A stretch of 64,000 bases of DNA from Chersky-840 sp963848335 (GTDB lineage Bacteria; Actinomycetota; Acidimicrobiia; Acidimicrobiales; UBA8190), in NCBI GenBank assembly GCA_963848335.1, contig CAWKDD010000003.1, forward strand, positions 930,001 through 994,000. Direction: 5' to 3'. Below, piece after piece: positions 25,099-34,606 of this stretch. How positions within the stretch are numbered: the first letter of the stretch is position 1; each line of letters begins with the position of its first letter. The position numbers were made by a program, and so were the translations under genes. The notes below the pieces were generated by a model that did not search any database, was not told the origin of the DNA, and was given only the letters and a program-made list of their open reading frames with translations.

Positions 25099-26187
25099 TC
25101 AGGCGGACTTGCCCTTGCGGAACGACGCCAGCAGGCGTCCCTTCTTGTGGACCAGGGAGAGGTCCGACGCCTCGATGTGCATGTCGTCGTTCAGCGTGAA
25201 CTCTCCGCCGTCGCTCCCCGGTTCGGCTCCGGCGTCGCTCACGGCATCGAGCGCACCCATGACCTCGGCGGCGAACCCGGCTTCGTTGCCGGTCATGGGG
25301 TCGGCCGAGCCCTCGAAACCCTCGGGCCCTTCGTCGCCATAGGGGTCCTGACCACCGAATCTCGAAGCACGGTCGGCCCCGTCGTCGGTCACATCGTCGG
25401 CTTCGTCGTCGTCGGTGCCGTCCACGCTGGTGAGGGGGAAGACCGGGAGGGGGTCCATAGTAGTGAGCATCAAGGCGTCCTCGACGGCGAGCGGCTTGGC
25501 GAAGAAGTAGCCCTGACCGACGTCGGCACCGAGCTCTCGGAGGATCTTCACCTGACGCGCCGTCTCCACGCTCTCGGCCACGGTGCAGATGCCCAGCGAA
25601 TGGCTCACGTGCACGATCGTCTCGACCATGGCCCGGCTGACTCCGCCCTCGTCGGCGAGGCCCGCGATGAGCGACCCGTCGATCTTCATGGTCTTGATGG
25701 AGAACTGCTGCATGCTCTCGATCGTCGACCAGTCCGAACCGATGTCGTCCACGGTCAGCTGGATGCCCAGGCGCGACATGGCGTGCAGGTCGGCGGCGGC
25801 GCCGTCGTCGGTCACGCTCGTCTCGGTGATCTCGATGGTGAGGCGATCGGGGTTGAGCCCCGACTCCTCGATGGCGGCCGCGGCCGCGGAGGCCGCCTCG
25901 CGCTGGCGCAGTTGGAAGACCGAGCAGTTGACGGCCAGCTGGAGGTCGGCCTGCCAGCTGGCGGCGGCCGCGCACGCCTCGGACAGCACCCAGGCGTTGA
26001 GGTCCACCATGTGCCCGTTGGCCTCGGCCCACGGGATGAGCACGCTGGGCGGGATGGGGCCCAGGTCGGGATCGTTCCAGCGCAGCAGGGCCTCGAAGCC
26101 CAGCAGACGCCCCGTGGCGAGGTCGACGGCGGGCTGGAAGACCAGCTCGGGGTCGCCGTCCAGGCCAAGCTCCGGTCGCGGTCTCAT
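25099..26187 (-). CDS. EAL-domain cyclic-di-GMP phosphodiesterase
   Basis: This 362-residue protein starts almost at once with an EAL domain (residues 10-250). The residues needed for catalysis appear present: E32 in FEALLRW, N87 in VNCS, E119 in EITE, D147-D148 in DDIG (usually DDFG), K168 in MKIDG and the glutamate in AESVE, with GQGYFFAKPL at the end of the fold. It should hydrolyse cyclic-di-GMP. No GGDEF, PAS or membrane part is present. The C-terminal 110 residues are acidic and probably disordered, ending in a basic KKGRLLASFRKGKSA. It is a single gene with its own ATG, between the PH operon and nuoN. Confidence 0.88.
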   Translation of the reverse strand: MRPRPELGLDGDPELVFQPAVDLATGRLLGFEALLRWNDPDLGPIPPSVLIPWAEANGHMVDLNAWVLSEACAAAASWQADLQLAVNCSVFQLRQREAASAAAAAIEESGLNPDRLTIEITETSVTDDGAAADLHAMSRLGIQLTVDDIGSDWSTIESMQQFSIKTMKIDGSLIAGLADEGGVSRAMVETIVHVSHSLGICTVAESVETARQVKILRELGADVGQGYFFAKPLAVEDALMLTTMDPLPVFPLTSVDGTDDDEADDVTDDGADRASRFGGQDPYGDEGPEGFEGSADPMTGNEAGFAAEVMGALDAVSDAGAEPGSDGGEFTLNDDMHIEASDLSLVHKKGRLLASFRKGKSA

Positions 26188-26285
26188 GACGCCCGCGGGG
26201 TCTTCGCGTCCACGGTAGTGACATCGGCGGGCCGCCCGGGGTCCTTGAGCGCGGGCGGGTACCCGCCCCGCCCCGCCCCGCCTTG

Positions 26286-27938
26286 CTAGCGGAACAGCAG
26301 GGTGGCCTGGTGGGCCAGGTTCACCAGGGGGGCCGGCCACACGCCGAAGAGCACCGTCACCCCCACGCACAGACCGATGGCCATGGCCGTGGCCGCCCCC
26401 ACCGGCGACGACGTCACATCCCCGGGCCCGTCGGCCAGCAGCGTGAGGACGGGTGCAGCCTCCTGCGCCGCGTCCGGGGTCCCGGCCGGGGTCTCGTCGG
26501 TGGCGCCGGGGCCCGAGGAAGGCACCGCCACGGGGTCGTCCCCTCCCTGGGCGGCGGCGCTCGGCGCCGACGACGCAGCCGGGGCCGGGGCCGGCGAGTA
26601 CATGAGCAGGATCACCCGCAGGTAGAAGAAGGCAGCGACGGCGGCGGAGATCATGGCGATGACGGCCAGGGCCGTCGACCTGCCCCCCACTGCGGCCGAG
26701 ATCACCTCGAGCTTGGCCAGGAAGCCCGTGGTGAAGGGGATTCCGGCCTGGGCCATGAGCAGGACGCCGAAGGAGCCCGCCAGCCACGGCCGCCGTGAGG
26801 CGAGGCCCCGGTAGCGGTCGAGGTCGTGGCGGGTGTCGCCTGGGCCCCCGATCACGGTGACCACGGCGAAGCTCCCGATCACCATGAACGTGTAGACGAA
26901 CAGGTAGTACAGCGACCCCTCGACGCCACGCGCCGTGGCCACCTGCAGTCCGAGGAGCACGAAGCCGGCGTGGTTGATCGACGAGTAGGCGAGCATCCGC
27001 TTGACGTCGCGCTGGGCGAGGGCCACGACGGCCCCGAAGAGCAAGGTGATCGCCGCCAACACCCACACCGCCGGCTGCCAGTCGGTGCGGACGGTGCCGA
27101 AGGTCGAGACGAACACCCTCAACAGCGCGGCGAACCCGCCCGCCTTGGCCACCGCGGCCATGAAGCCCGTGGCCGGGCTGGGCGAGCCCTGGTAGACGTC
27201 GGGGGTCCACAGGTGGAAGGGCACCGCCGCCACCTTGAACCCGAAGCCCACGAGAAGCAGCGCCATCCCCGCCAGCAGCAGCCCGTTGTGCAGCAGGACG
27301 TTGCGAGCCAGGTAGTCGGCGATCTGGGGCAGGTTCGTCGATCCCGTGGCGCCGTAGACGAGGGCCACGCCATAGAGGAACACCGCCGAGGAGAACGCCC
27401 CCAGGATGAAGTACTTGAGCGCCGCCTCCCCGGACTCCGAACGCCGCGCGTTCATGGCGGCCAGCACGTACAAGGCGATGGAGAGGATCTCGAGCCCCAG
27501 GAACACCACGATGAGGTCGTTGGCCTCCCCCATGATCATGGCCCCGGCCGAGGAGAGCAGCATGAGCGCCTGGAACTCGGGCCCCGTGGCCTGCTCCCGG
27601 CGCATCCACCCGTCGGCGACCAGAGCCGAGAGGAACGCCGCGCAGCTGACCAGGACGGCCACCAGGGAGCTGAAGCCGTCCTCCACCACGGCCGAGTCGA
27701 TCGAGACATGGGCACCGTGGTGGGCGACGTCGAACCACTGCACGAGCGAGAGCGAGAGCGCGGCCAGCGTGGTCATCACGGTCATGACGGTGGCCGTGGT
27801 GGGGTCCATGCGCCGGCGCAGCACCGACGACGCCGCCAGCACGGCGACCGCCCCGCCCAGCATGACGAGCACGGGGAGGATCGACAGGTAGGCGATCTTG
27901 GGCGCGGCCAGGGCCACGAGCGAGACGGCGTGGGTCAC
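26286..27938 (-). CDS. nuoN: NADH-quinone oxidoreductase subunit N
   Basis: This 550-residue antiporter-like membrane subunit belongs to the proton-pumping arm of complex I. Diagnostic segments are LGLEILSIALYVLAAMN (conserved Glu), FGFKVAAVPFHLWTPDVYQG, AKAGGFAALLRV and QRDVKRMLAYSSINHAGF. An Ala/Pro/Gly/acidic insertion of about 65 residues (from SPAPAPAASSAPSAAAQG) separates the last two membrane helices and is longer than usual. The GTG start overlaps the nuoM stop by four bases. It is the last gene of the operon. Confidence 0.95.
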   Translation of the reverse strand: MTHAVSLVALAAPKIAYLSILPVLVMLGGAVAVLAASSVLRRRMDPTTATVMTVMTTLAALSLSLVQWFDVAHHGAHVSIDSAVVEDGFSSLVAVLVSCAAFLSALVADGWMRREQATGPEFQALMLLSSAGAMIMGEANDLIVVFLGLEILSIALYVLAAMNARRSESGEAALKYFILGAFSSAVFLYGVALVYGATGSTNLPQIADYLARNVLLHNGLLLAGMALLLVGFGFKVAAVPFHLWTPDVYQGSPSPATGFMAAVAKAGGFAALLRVFVSTFGTVRTDWQPAVWVLAAITLLFGAVVALAQRDVKRMLAYSSINHAGFVLLGLQVATARGVEGSLYYLFVYTFMVIGSFAVVTVIGGPGDTRHDLDRYRGLASRRPWLAGSFGVLLMAQAGIPFTTGFLAKLEVISAAVGGRSTALAVIAMISAAVAAFFYLRVILLMYSPAPAPAASSAPSAAAQGGDDPVAVPSSGPGATDETPAGTPDAAQEAAPVLTLLADGPGDVTSSPVGAATAMAIGLCVGVTVLFGVWPAPLVNLAHQATLLFR

Positions 27939-29530
27939 CGCAACCTCCCCGAGCCGGCGGCACCCGCCACCGGGACCGGTCCCACCCGGGCGGGGCCCGG
28001 GTTCGCCACCGCCGGCTGGTGGGTGCCGGTGCTGGTCTCGACGTGCTGCACCAGACGCGTGACCGAGGGGGTGATGCGGTCGAGCACCGGCTTGGGGTAG
28101 ACGCCGAGGACCACGATGAGCGCCACCAGCGGTGCCACCACGGCGACCTCGCGCCACGACAGGTCGCGCACCTTGGCCGTCTCCTCGTCGGGCTCGTGGT
28201 GGAAAGCCTGCTGGTAGGCCCACAACAGGTACAGCGCGGCGAGCACCACGCCGCCGGTGGCGACCACGGCCCACCACCGATGCGAGAGGAAGGTCCCCGC
28301 CAGCACGAGGAACTCCCCCACGAACCCGTTGAGCCCGGGCAGTCCGATGGCGGCCATCATGGCCACGGTGAACACCGCCGCCATGACCGGTGCCACCCGT
28401 TGCAGGCCGCGCAGTTCGTTGACCTGCCAGGTACGGCGCCGCTCGTAGATCCAGCCGATCACGATGAACAGCACGGCGATGATGAGGCCGTGGTTCACCA
28501 TCTGCAGCACGCCGCCGGTCACGCCCTGAGTGGTGAGGGCGAAGGTCCCCAGCACCACGAACCCGAGGTGGCTCAGAGACGAATACGCCACCAGGCGCTT
28601 CATGTCGCGCGTGGCACAGGCCACCACGGCGCCGTAGAGGATCCCGATCACCCCCAAGGTGAGCAGCAGGGGGGCCAGGTCGACCACGGCCCGCGGGAAC
28701 AGGTTCAGGTCGAAACGGATGATGCCGTAGGTGCCCATCTTGGCCATGACGGCGGCCAGGATGACGGCACCGCCGGTGGGCGACTCGGCATAGGCGTCGG
28801 GCGACCAGGTGTGGAAGGGGAAGATCGGTGCCTTCACGGCGAAGGCGGCGGTGAAGGCCAGGAACAGGAGCACCTGGGATCCCAGACCCAGATGGGTGGT
28901 GCTGAGCGCCACGAGGTCGAAGGTGAGATGGCCCGTCTGGCGCTGGTGGATGAAGGCGACGGCCACGATCCCCACCAGGAGGAAGGCGGAGCCCAGGAAC
29001 GTGTACACGAAGAACTTGATCGCCGCGTAGGCCCGACCGGAGAAGCCCCACCCGGCGATGACGAAGTACACCGGCACCAGGGTGAGCTCGAAGAACAAGA
29101 AGAACAGGATCAGGTCGAGGGAGACGAAGCTCCCGAGGCACCCGGCCTCGAGCAGCAGCATCCAGGCCACGAACGAGCGGGGTCGGGCGGGCACCTTCCC
29201 CGCCACGATGGCCAGCGGGAACAGGATCGCCGCCATGAGGATGAGGAACACGGAGATGCCGTCGATGCCCAGGTGCCACGAGATGCCCAGGGACGACGCC
29301 CATACGTGCTGGCTCACCAGGCGATAGCCCCCGTCGCCGGCCTGGTAGCGCAGGGCGATGGTGATGGCCAGGGCCAAGGTGGCGAGGCTGCCCGCCATGC
29401 CGATCCCGTACACCGCCCTCCGCTGGGCGCGTTCGCCCATCGAGGCGGGAACGAGCGCGGCGGCGAGAGCCGCCCCCGCAGGGAGGAGCACCAGCACGGT
29501 GAGGAAGGGGAACGCCGTGTCGTGGGTCAT
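27935..29530 (-). CDS. nuoM: NADH-quinone oxidoreductase subunit M
   Basis: This 531-residue antiporter-like subunit of complex I has about fourteen hydrophobic segments. Conserved pieces are LILFFLFFELTLVPVYF (glutamate in the fifth helix), AFAVKAPIFPFHTWSPDAYA (lysine), MAKMGTYGIIRF and TRDMKRLVAYSSLSHLGF. The start ATG overlaps the nuoL stop by four bases and the end overlaps nuoN by four, showing tight coupling. The C-terminal 30 residues are Pro/Ala-rich and outside the membrane core. Confidence 0.96.
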   Translation of the reverse strand: MTHDTAFPFLTVLVLLPAGAALAAALVPASMGERAQRRAVYGIGMAGSLATLALAITIALRYQAGDGGYRLVSQHVWASSLGISWHLGIDGISVFLILMAAILFPLAIVAGKVPARPRSFVAWMLLLEAGCLGSFVSLDLILFFLFFELTLVPVYFVIAGWGFSGRAYAAIKFFVYTFLGSAFLLVGIVAVAFIHQRQTGHLTFDLVALSTTHLGLGSQVLLFLAFTAAFAVKAPIFPFHTWSPDAYAESPTGGAVILAAVMAKMGTYGIIRFDLNLFPRAVVDLAPLLLTLGVIGILYGAVVACATRDMKRLVAYSSLSHLGFVVLGTFALTTQGVTGGVLQMVNHGLIIAVLFIVIGWIYERRRTWQVNELRGLQRVAPVMAAVFTVAMMAAIGLPGLNGFVGEFLVLAGTFLSHRWWAVVATGGVVLAALYLLWAYQQAFHHEPDEETAKVRDLSWREVAVVAPLVALIVVLGVYPKPVLDRITPSVTRLVQHVETSTGTHQPAVANPGPARVGPVPVAGAAGSGRLR

Positions 29531-31404
29531 GACACGGCCCTCGAGAGCATCCAGGCGAGCAGGACCACCGCGCCCAGCACGATGCCGAGCGCGTACTGGC
29601 GGACGAAACCGGTCTGCACCCGCCGCAGGCCGCCTCCGGCGGCACGCGTGAGGCGACCGACGCCGTTGACGGCGCCGTCGATGACCTTGGGGTCGATCAC
29701 TGTGGCGCAGAAGCGGGCGAAGGCCTGCCCGGGCCGGCCGATCACCGTGTCGTAGACGTCGTCGAGGAAGTACGCCTTCTGGAGCACGGCCGGTTCGAGC
29801 TCGGGCCGCTCGGCGCGACGCGACCACAGGACGAAGGAGACCGACAGCCCGAGAAGGGCCACCACGGCGTCGACGATGCCCAGGGTCCACTGCGTCCCCG
29901 CCGACTGGTGCGACTCGTACTGGGCGCTGCCGAACACCGGTCCCAACCAGCCCAGGGGGTTCCAGCTCGGGTGCCAGGGGAGATGCAGGACCCCGCCCGC
30001 GAAGGCCAGCACCGTCAGCACCACCAACGGGAGTGCCATCACCCACGGTGACTCGTGCGGCTCGGCGTCCCCCACCTGTCGCCACCGGTCCTGGCCGTAG
30101 AAGGCCAGGGCAACGAGCCTCGTCACGTAATAGGCGGTGAGCGCGGCGGTGACCAGCCCTATGGCCCACAGCACGGGGTAGCGGGCAAAGGCGTTGTCGA
30201 GGATGTCACCCTTGGCGAAGAAGCCCGACAGCGGCGGGATCCCGGCGATGGCGAGGGCGCCGACACCGAAGGTCACGAACGTCAGCCTCATGTAGCGACG
30301 CAGGTTGCCCATGCGTTTGAGGTCCTGCTCGTCGTGCAGGCCGTGGATCACCGACCCCGCACCGAGGAACAGCAGGGCTTTGAAGAAGGCGTGGGCCACC
30401 ATGAGGAAGATGGCGGCCTCGTAGGCGCCCACGCCCACCGCCAGGAACATGTAGCCGAGCTGCGAGACGGTGGAGTAGGCGAGCACCTTCTTGATGTCCT
30501 GCTGCGCGCATCCGATGGTGGCGGCCACGAAGGCGGTCACGGCACCCACCGTCGCCACCACCAGCTGCGCGTCGTGGGCGTGGGCCAGCAGCGGGCTGAT
30601 GCGACACATCAGGTACACACCGGCGGTGACCATGGTGGCGGCGTGGATGAGGGCCGACACGGGCGTGGGGCCCTCCATGGCGTCGGCCAACCAGGGGAAC
30701 AGCGGGAGCTGTGCCGACTTGCCGACCGCGGCGACGAACAGCAGGAGGCAGATGGCGGTGCCCGTCCCGCCCCCGATGAGCGACAGGTGGGAGAAGATCC
30801 CCTTGTAGTCGAGGGTACCGGTCTTGGAGAAAACGAGGAAGACGGCGATCAGGAAGCCCACGTCGGCCAGCCGGTTGTAGATGAAGGCCTTCTTCCCCGC
30901 GCTCGCCGCGCTGTCGCGCCCGAACCAGAATGAGACGAGCCAGTACGAGCACACCCCGACGCCCTCCCAGCCCACGAAGGTGAACAGGAGGTTGTCGGCC
31001 AGGACCAGGATGAGCATCGAGGCCACGAAGAGGTTCAGGTAGAGGAAGAACTTCGAGAAGTCCCGGTCCCCCTTCATGTAGCCGATCGAATAGAGGTGGA
31101 TGAGCGAGCTCACGCCCGTGACGAACAGCACCATCGTCATCGACAGCGGGTCCACGAGCAGGGCGGCCTTCACCTGGAGCCCGCCCACGGGGATCCAGGT
31201 GAACAGGGTCTGGACGAACGACCGCTGCGGGACCGCCTTGGCCAGGAGCCCGGCGTAGACCACGCACGCGACCACGAAGGACCCCGCCACCGTGGCCGTT
31301 CCCAGCCAGCCCGCCCAGGGATCGCCGAGCCGGCGCCCGAAGGCGGCCAGCACGACGAAGCCGGCGAGCGGCAGCAGCGGTAGTAGATAGGCGGCGTGGA
31401 GCAT
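29527..31404 (-). CDS. nuoL: NADH-quinone oxidoreductase subunit L
   Basis: This 625-residue subunit is the most distal pump of complex I, with the long lateral helix at its C-terminal end. Diagnostic segments are FVGWEGVGVCSYWLVSFWF, AAVGKSAQLPLFPWLADAM, GPTPVSALIHAATMVTAGVY and CAQQDIKKVLAYSTVSQLGY. Length is normal. The ATG at 31404 lies 49 bases after nuoK, the largest gap in the operon, and the end overlaps nuoM by four bases. Confidence 0.97.
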   Translation of the reverse strand: MLHAAYLLPLLPLAGFVVLAAFGRRLGDPWAGWLGTATVAGSFVVACVVYAGLLAKAVPQRSFVQTLFTWIPVGGLQVKAALLVDPLSMTMVLFVTGVSSLIHLYSIGYMKGDRDFSKFFLYLNLFVASMLILVLADNLLFTFVGWEGVGVCSYWLVSFWFGRDSAASAGKKAFIYNRLADVGFLIAVFLVFSKTGTLDYKGIFSHLSLIGGGTGTAICLLLFVAAVGKSAQLPLFPWLADAMEGPTPVSALIHAATMVTAGVYLMCRISPLLAHAHDAQLVVATVGAVTAFVAATIGCAQQDIKKVLAYSTVSQLGYMFLAVGVGAYEAAIFLMVAHAFFKALLFLGAGSVIHGLHDEQDLKRMGNLRRYMRLTFVTFGVGALAIAGIPPLSGFFAKGDILDNAFARYPVLWAIGLVTAALTAYYVTRLVALAFYGQDRWRQVGDAEPHESPWVMALPLVVLTVLAFAGGVLHLPWHPSWNPLGWLGPVFGSAQYESHQSAGTQWTLGIVDAVVALLGLSVSFVLWSRRAERPELEPAVLQKAYFLDDVYDTVIGRPGQAFARFCATVIDPKVIDGAVNGVGRLTRAAGGGLRRVQTGFVRQYALGIVLGAVVLLAWMLSRAVS

Positions 31405-31453
31405 GTGGTTGGGCGTCCCGGGTCGTGGTGGGAAGGTCGATGGGCGGTGGCGG

Positions 31454-31759
31454 TCAGCCCCGCATGATGTGGAAGTCGTCGGCGGTGGCGTTGCGGCGGC
31501 GCCGGAAGATGGCGACCACGATGCCGAGGCCTACGACCACCTCGGCGGCCGCCACCACCAGGGTGAAGAACACGAGCGCCTGGCCACCGATGTCGTTGAG
31601 CATGCGGGAGAACGTCACGAAGGTGAGGTTGACGGCGTTGAGCATGAGCTCGATGCACATGAACATGACCAGCACGTTGCGCCTGACGAGCAGGCCGAAG
31701 GTGCCGATCGAGAACACCACCGCGGCCAGTCCCAGGTACCACGCGCCGCTCAGGCTCAT
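31454..31759 (-). CDS. nuoK: NADH-quinone oxidoreductase subunit K
   Basis: This 101-residue, three-helix membrane subunit has the conserved glutamate-containing segments FMCIELMLNAVNLTFVTF and VFFTLVVAAAEVVVGLGIV, which form part of the proton path. Its start overlaps the nuoJ stop by four bases (ATGA). Length is typical for the family. Confidence 0.96.
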   Translation of the reverse strand: MSLSGAWYLGLAAVVFSIGTFGLLVRRNVLVMFMCIELMLNAVNLTFVTFSRMLNDIGGQALVFFTLVVAAAEVVVGLGIVVAIFRRRRNATADDFHIMRG

Positions 31760-32472
31760 CGGGACACCTCCTCGGGTTCGGGGTCCGCTTCCGCTGCGGG
31801 GTCGTCGTCCCCCGACGGCGCAACCGCGTCATCGGTCTCCCCCGTGCCGCCCCACTCCGCCACCGGTGCGGGGGCGATCTCGGCCTCGGCGTCGGCATCG
31901 GTGTCGGTGTCGGGCCCGGGCCGGACACCGCCTGGACGCCGGGCCAGAACGACCGCGCCCACCACGGCGATGACGAGCAGTGCCGAGGTCACCTCGAAGG
32001 CGAAGAGATAGGTCGTGAACACCGAGCGCCCGAGGGCGGCGACGTCGCCGCCGGACTGGTTGCGGGCGGCACCGGCCACCGACCGCGCCCCCACCGACCA
32101 GTGGGCGCCGAACCCCATGAGGAACACCCCGGCGAGGCCCAGGACGACGAGGACCACGGCGATGGGACGCTGGCCCCGCAGGGGCTCCTCGTTGATGTTC
32201 TCCTCGCGGTCGACGCCCAGGAACATGATGACGAACAGGAACAGCACCACGATGGCGCCCGCGTACACGATGACCTGCACGGCGGCCAGGAAGTTGGCCT
32301 GTTGCTCGACGAAGAGCACGGCCACGCCGAACAGCGTCATGACGAGCATCAGCGCGGCATGTACGGGATTGCGGGCCACCACGACGCCGATGGCGCCGGC
32401 GAGCACGATGGCCGCCGCCACGGCGAAGGTGAGGGCGTCGACGGTGGTGGCGGCGAGCAGGGGGGCGACCAT
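31756..32472 (-). CDS. nuoJ: NADH-quinone oxidoreductase subunit J
   Basis: This 238-residue membrane subunit has five helices, including the conserved VQVIVYAGAIVVLFLFVIMF segment with its pi-bulge region and EQQANFLAA. A 60-residue acidic tail (DTDTDADAEAEI onward) follows the last helix and is not part of the conserved fold. The ATG overlaps the nuoI stop by one base (TGATG). Confidence 0.95.
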   Translation of the reverse strand: MVAPLLAATTVDALTFAVAAAIVLAGAIGVVVARNPVHAALMLVMTLFGVAVLFVEQQANFLAAVQVIVYAGAIVVLFLFVIMFLGVDREENINEEPLRGQRPIAVVLVVLGLAGVFLMGFGAHWSVGARSVAGAARNQSGGDVAALGRSVFTTYLFAFEVTSALLVIAVVGAVVLARRPGGVRPGPDTDTDADAEAEIAPAPVAEWGGTGETDDAVAPSGDDDPAAEADPEPEEVSR

Positions 32473-33416
32473 CACGAGTCCCGGCTCTCGCGGCTCTCGC
32501 GGCTCTCGCGGCTCTCGCGGCTCTCGGGCGAGGGGACCGCGCTCTCGCCGTCCTCGGTCCTCGACGAGGTGTTGGCGGCCCACACCGTGGGCGTCGGGGT
32601 CGCTCCCGGGTCCCGCCGGGCCGCGGTGCGCTGCTCGATGCGGGCCCGCAGCTGGGGAGGCATGCGCTGTTCCATGCGCTCGCGCAGCCGGTTGGCGATC
32701 CCCCGCATCCCCTGCTGGTCGGGCAGGCGGTCGATGTCGTCGAGATGGGAGGAGAACGTCTCGCGCAACGGGCGGCTGCCCGTCAGGGCGTCGTCGCGAT
32801 GGCTGCTCTGTCCCCCCTCGGGGGCCCGCACCCCGTAGCCGAGCTCCCCCGACCACTGCACCCGGCCTTCGTAGGCGGCCACGCCCGAGGGCGAGGTGGC
32901 CCGCATCCAGCCCGAGGTGTGCAGGTCGTCGCCCTCGCGCCAGTCCTCCCACGGCAGTCGCTGGGGCCGGCCGTCGTCGCCGACGAGCAGCTCGTCCTTG
33001 GTGTAGATGGCGTCGGCCCGGTTGGTGAACGAGAACTCGAACAATTTGGACTCGGTGATGGCTTCGGTGGGGCAGGCCTCGACGCACAGGTCGCAGTGGA
33101 TGCAGCGCAGGTAGTTGATTTCGTACACGAACCCGTAGCGCTCTCCGGGCGAGACGGGGTCCGTCGGCACGTTGTCGGCGCCGCGCACGTAGATGCAATC
33201 GGCCGGGCACACACCTGCGCACAGCTCACAGCCGATGCACTTCTCCATGCCGTCCTCGTAGCGGTTGAGGACGTGACGGCCGTGGTTGCGGGCCTGCTTG
33301 GGCTTCTTCTCGCGTGGGTACTGGCGGGTCACCCGCTGGCGGGTCATCTGCTCGAGGGTCACCTTGAAACCCCCGAGGAAGCTCAGCTCGTCGCGCAGTC
33401 CGTCGAAAAGCCCCAT
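32472..33416 (-). CDS. nuoI: NADH-quinone oxidoreductase subunit I
   Basis: This 314-residue ferredoxin-like subunit carries two 4Fe-4S clusters (N6a and N6b) through CIGCELCAGVCPADCIY and CIHCDLCVEACPTEAI, and feeds electrons toward NuoB. The conserved part ends near residue 175. The extra 140 residues are hydrophilic and finish in a repeated RES tripeptide array coded by a 9-base DNA repeat. Ordinary NuoI proteins are about 160-210 residues, so this tail is unusual. Junctions with nuoH and nuoJ overlap by one base each. Confidence 0.95.
   Translation of the reverse strand: MGLFDGLRDELSFLGGFKVTLEQMTRQRVTRQYPREKKPKQARNHGRHVLNRYEDGMEKCIGCELCAGVCPADCIYVRGADNVPTDPVSPGERYGFVYEINYLRCIHCDLCVEACPTEAITESKLFEFSFTNRADAIYTKDELLVGDDGRPQRLPWEDWREGDDLHTSGWMRATSPSGVAAYEGRVQWSGELGYGVRAPEGGQSSHRDDALTGSRPLRETFSSHLDDIDRLPDQQGMRGIANRLRERMEQRMPPQLRARIEQRTAARRDPGATPTPTVWAANTSSRTEDGESAVPSPESRESRESRESRESRDS
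32483..32527 (-). repeat. 9-bp coding minisatellite in nuoI tail
   Basis: GGCTCTCGC occurs five times in a row with only the last copy altered, coding alternating Arg-Glu-Ser. It sits at the very end of nuoI, where changes in copy number would be tolerated. Confidence 0.85.
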
Positions 33417-34606
33417 CAGGTCACCAGCCCCGGCGAGTCGGCCCCTTCGGAGAGCTCGTCGCGGCCCGACCCAACCATGACCGAGCGCACCAGCAGGCCC
33501 ACCGCCACCAGGAGGGCGGCGATCACGCCGACCCCCCACCACCGGCCCACCAAGAAGGCGGCGAGCACGAGGACCCACCCCAACGACAGCGGGATGAGCA
33601 CCTTCCATCCGAGGTCCATGAGCTGGTCGTAGCGCAGGCGCGGCAGGGCGGCGCGCAACCACACGTAGATGAAGAGGAAGATCACGGTCTTCCCCAGGAA
33701 CCACAGCACTGGGATCACCCACGACAGGATGAACACGTGGGCGGTGGGCCCGTCGGGGCCGCCCAGGAAGAGCGTCACGACGATGGCCGACATGGTGATG
33801 GTGTTCATGAACTCGGCCATGAAGAACAGCGCGAAGCGGATGGACGAGTACTCGGTGTTGAATCCGCCCACCAGCTCCTGCTCCGCCTCCACCAGGTCGA
33901 AGGGCGGGCGCGTGAGCTCGGCGGTGATGGCGATCATGAACAAGAAGAAGGGCAGGAGGCCGGTCCGGACGAGGTACCAGCTCCCGAAGAAGGTGTGGGC
34001 CTGGCCCTCGACGATGGCCCGCGTCGACAACGAGCCGGCCAGAAGCACCACCATGACCACCGTCAGCCCCAGGGCGGCCTCGTAGGAGATCATCTGGGCC
34101 GAGGCCCGCACCGATCCCAGCAACGGGTACTTCGACCCCGACGACCACCCCGCCAGCATCACGCCGTAGACCGAGATCGACGACATCGCCAACAGGAACA
34201 GGATGCCCACCGGCGGGTCCGCCACCTGCAGCTCGAAGGTGTGGCCGAACACCGTCACCAGCCCCCCCACGGGCACGATGGCGAAGGAGAGGAATGCGGG
34301 CAGGATCGAAAGGTACGGGGCCAGCTTGAACACGAACCGGTCGGCGCGTTCGGGGATGAGGTCCTCTTTGAAGAACAGCTTGATCCCGTCGGCCAGGGTC
34401 TGGAGCAGTCCCCACGGGCCGGCCCGGTTGGGCCCGACGCGCGCCTGCATGTCCGAGATCACCTTGCGCTCGAACCAGATCATGAGCATCACCGACACCA
34501 GCAGGGCCCCGAAGGCGACAACGACCTTGACCAGCACGACCAGGAGCTCCGCCCAGTGCACGCCGTGGGAGTAGAGGGGGTCGCCCAGGGCGAGGAGCGC
34601 TCCCAT
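33416..34606 (-). CDS. nuoH: NADH-quinone oxidoreductase subunit H
   Basis: This 396-residue membrane subunit shapes the quinone pocket where the hydrophilic and membrane arms meet. Family segments are ERKVISDMQARVGPNRAGPW, the ADGIKLFFKEDLIP loop, TAELTRPPFDLVEAEQELVG and GFNTEYSSIRFALFFMAEF. Length is normal. Its ATG overlaps the nuoG stop by one base and its stop overlaps the nuoI start by one base. Confidence 0.97.
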   Translation of the reverse strand: MGALLALGDPLYSHGVHWAELLVVLVKVVVAFGALLVSVMLMIWFERKVISDMQARVGPNRAGPWGLLQTLADGIKLFFKEDLIPERADRFVFKLAPYLSILPAFLSFAIVPVGGLVTVFGHTFELQVADPPVGILFLLAMSSISVYGVMLAGWSSGSKYPLLGSVRASAQMISYEAALGLTVVMVVLLAGSLSTRAIVEGQAHTFFGSWYLVRTGLLPFFLFMIAITAELTRPPFDLVEAEQELVGGFNTEYSSIRFALFFMAEFMNTITMSAIVVTLFLGGPDGPTAHVFILSWVIPVLWFLGKTVIFLFIYVWLRAALPRLRYDQLMDLGWKVLIPLSLGWVLVLAAFLVGRWWGVGVIAALLVAVGLLVRSVMVGSGRDELSEGADSPGLVT

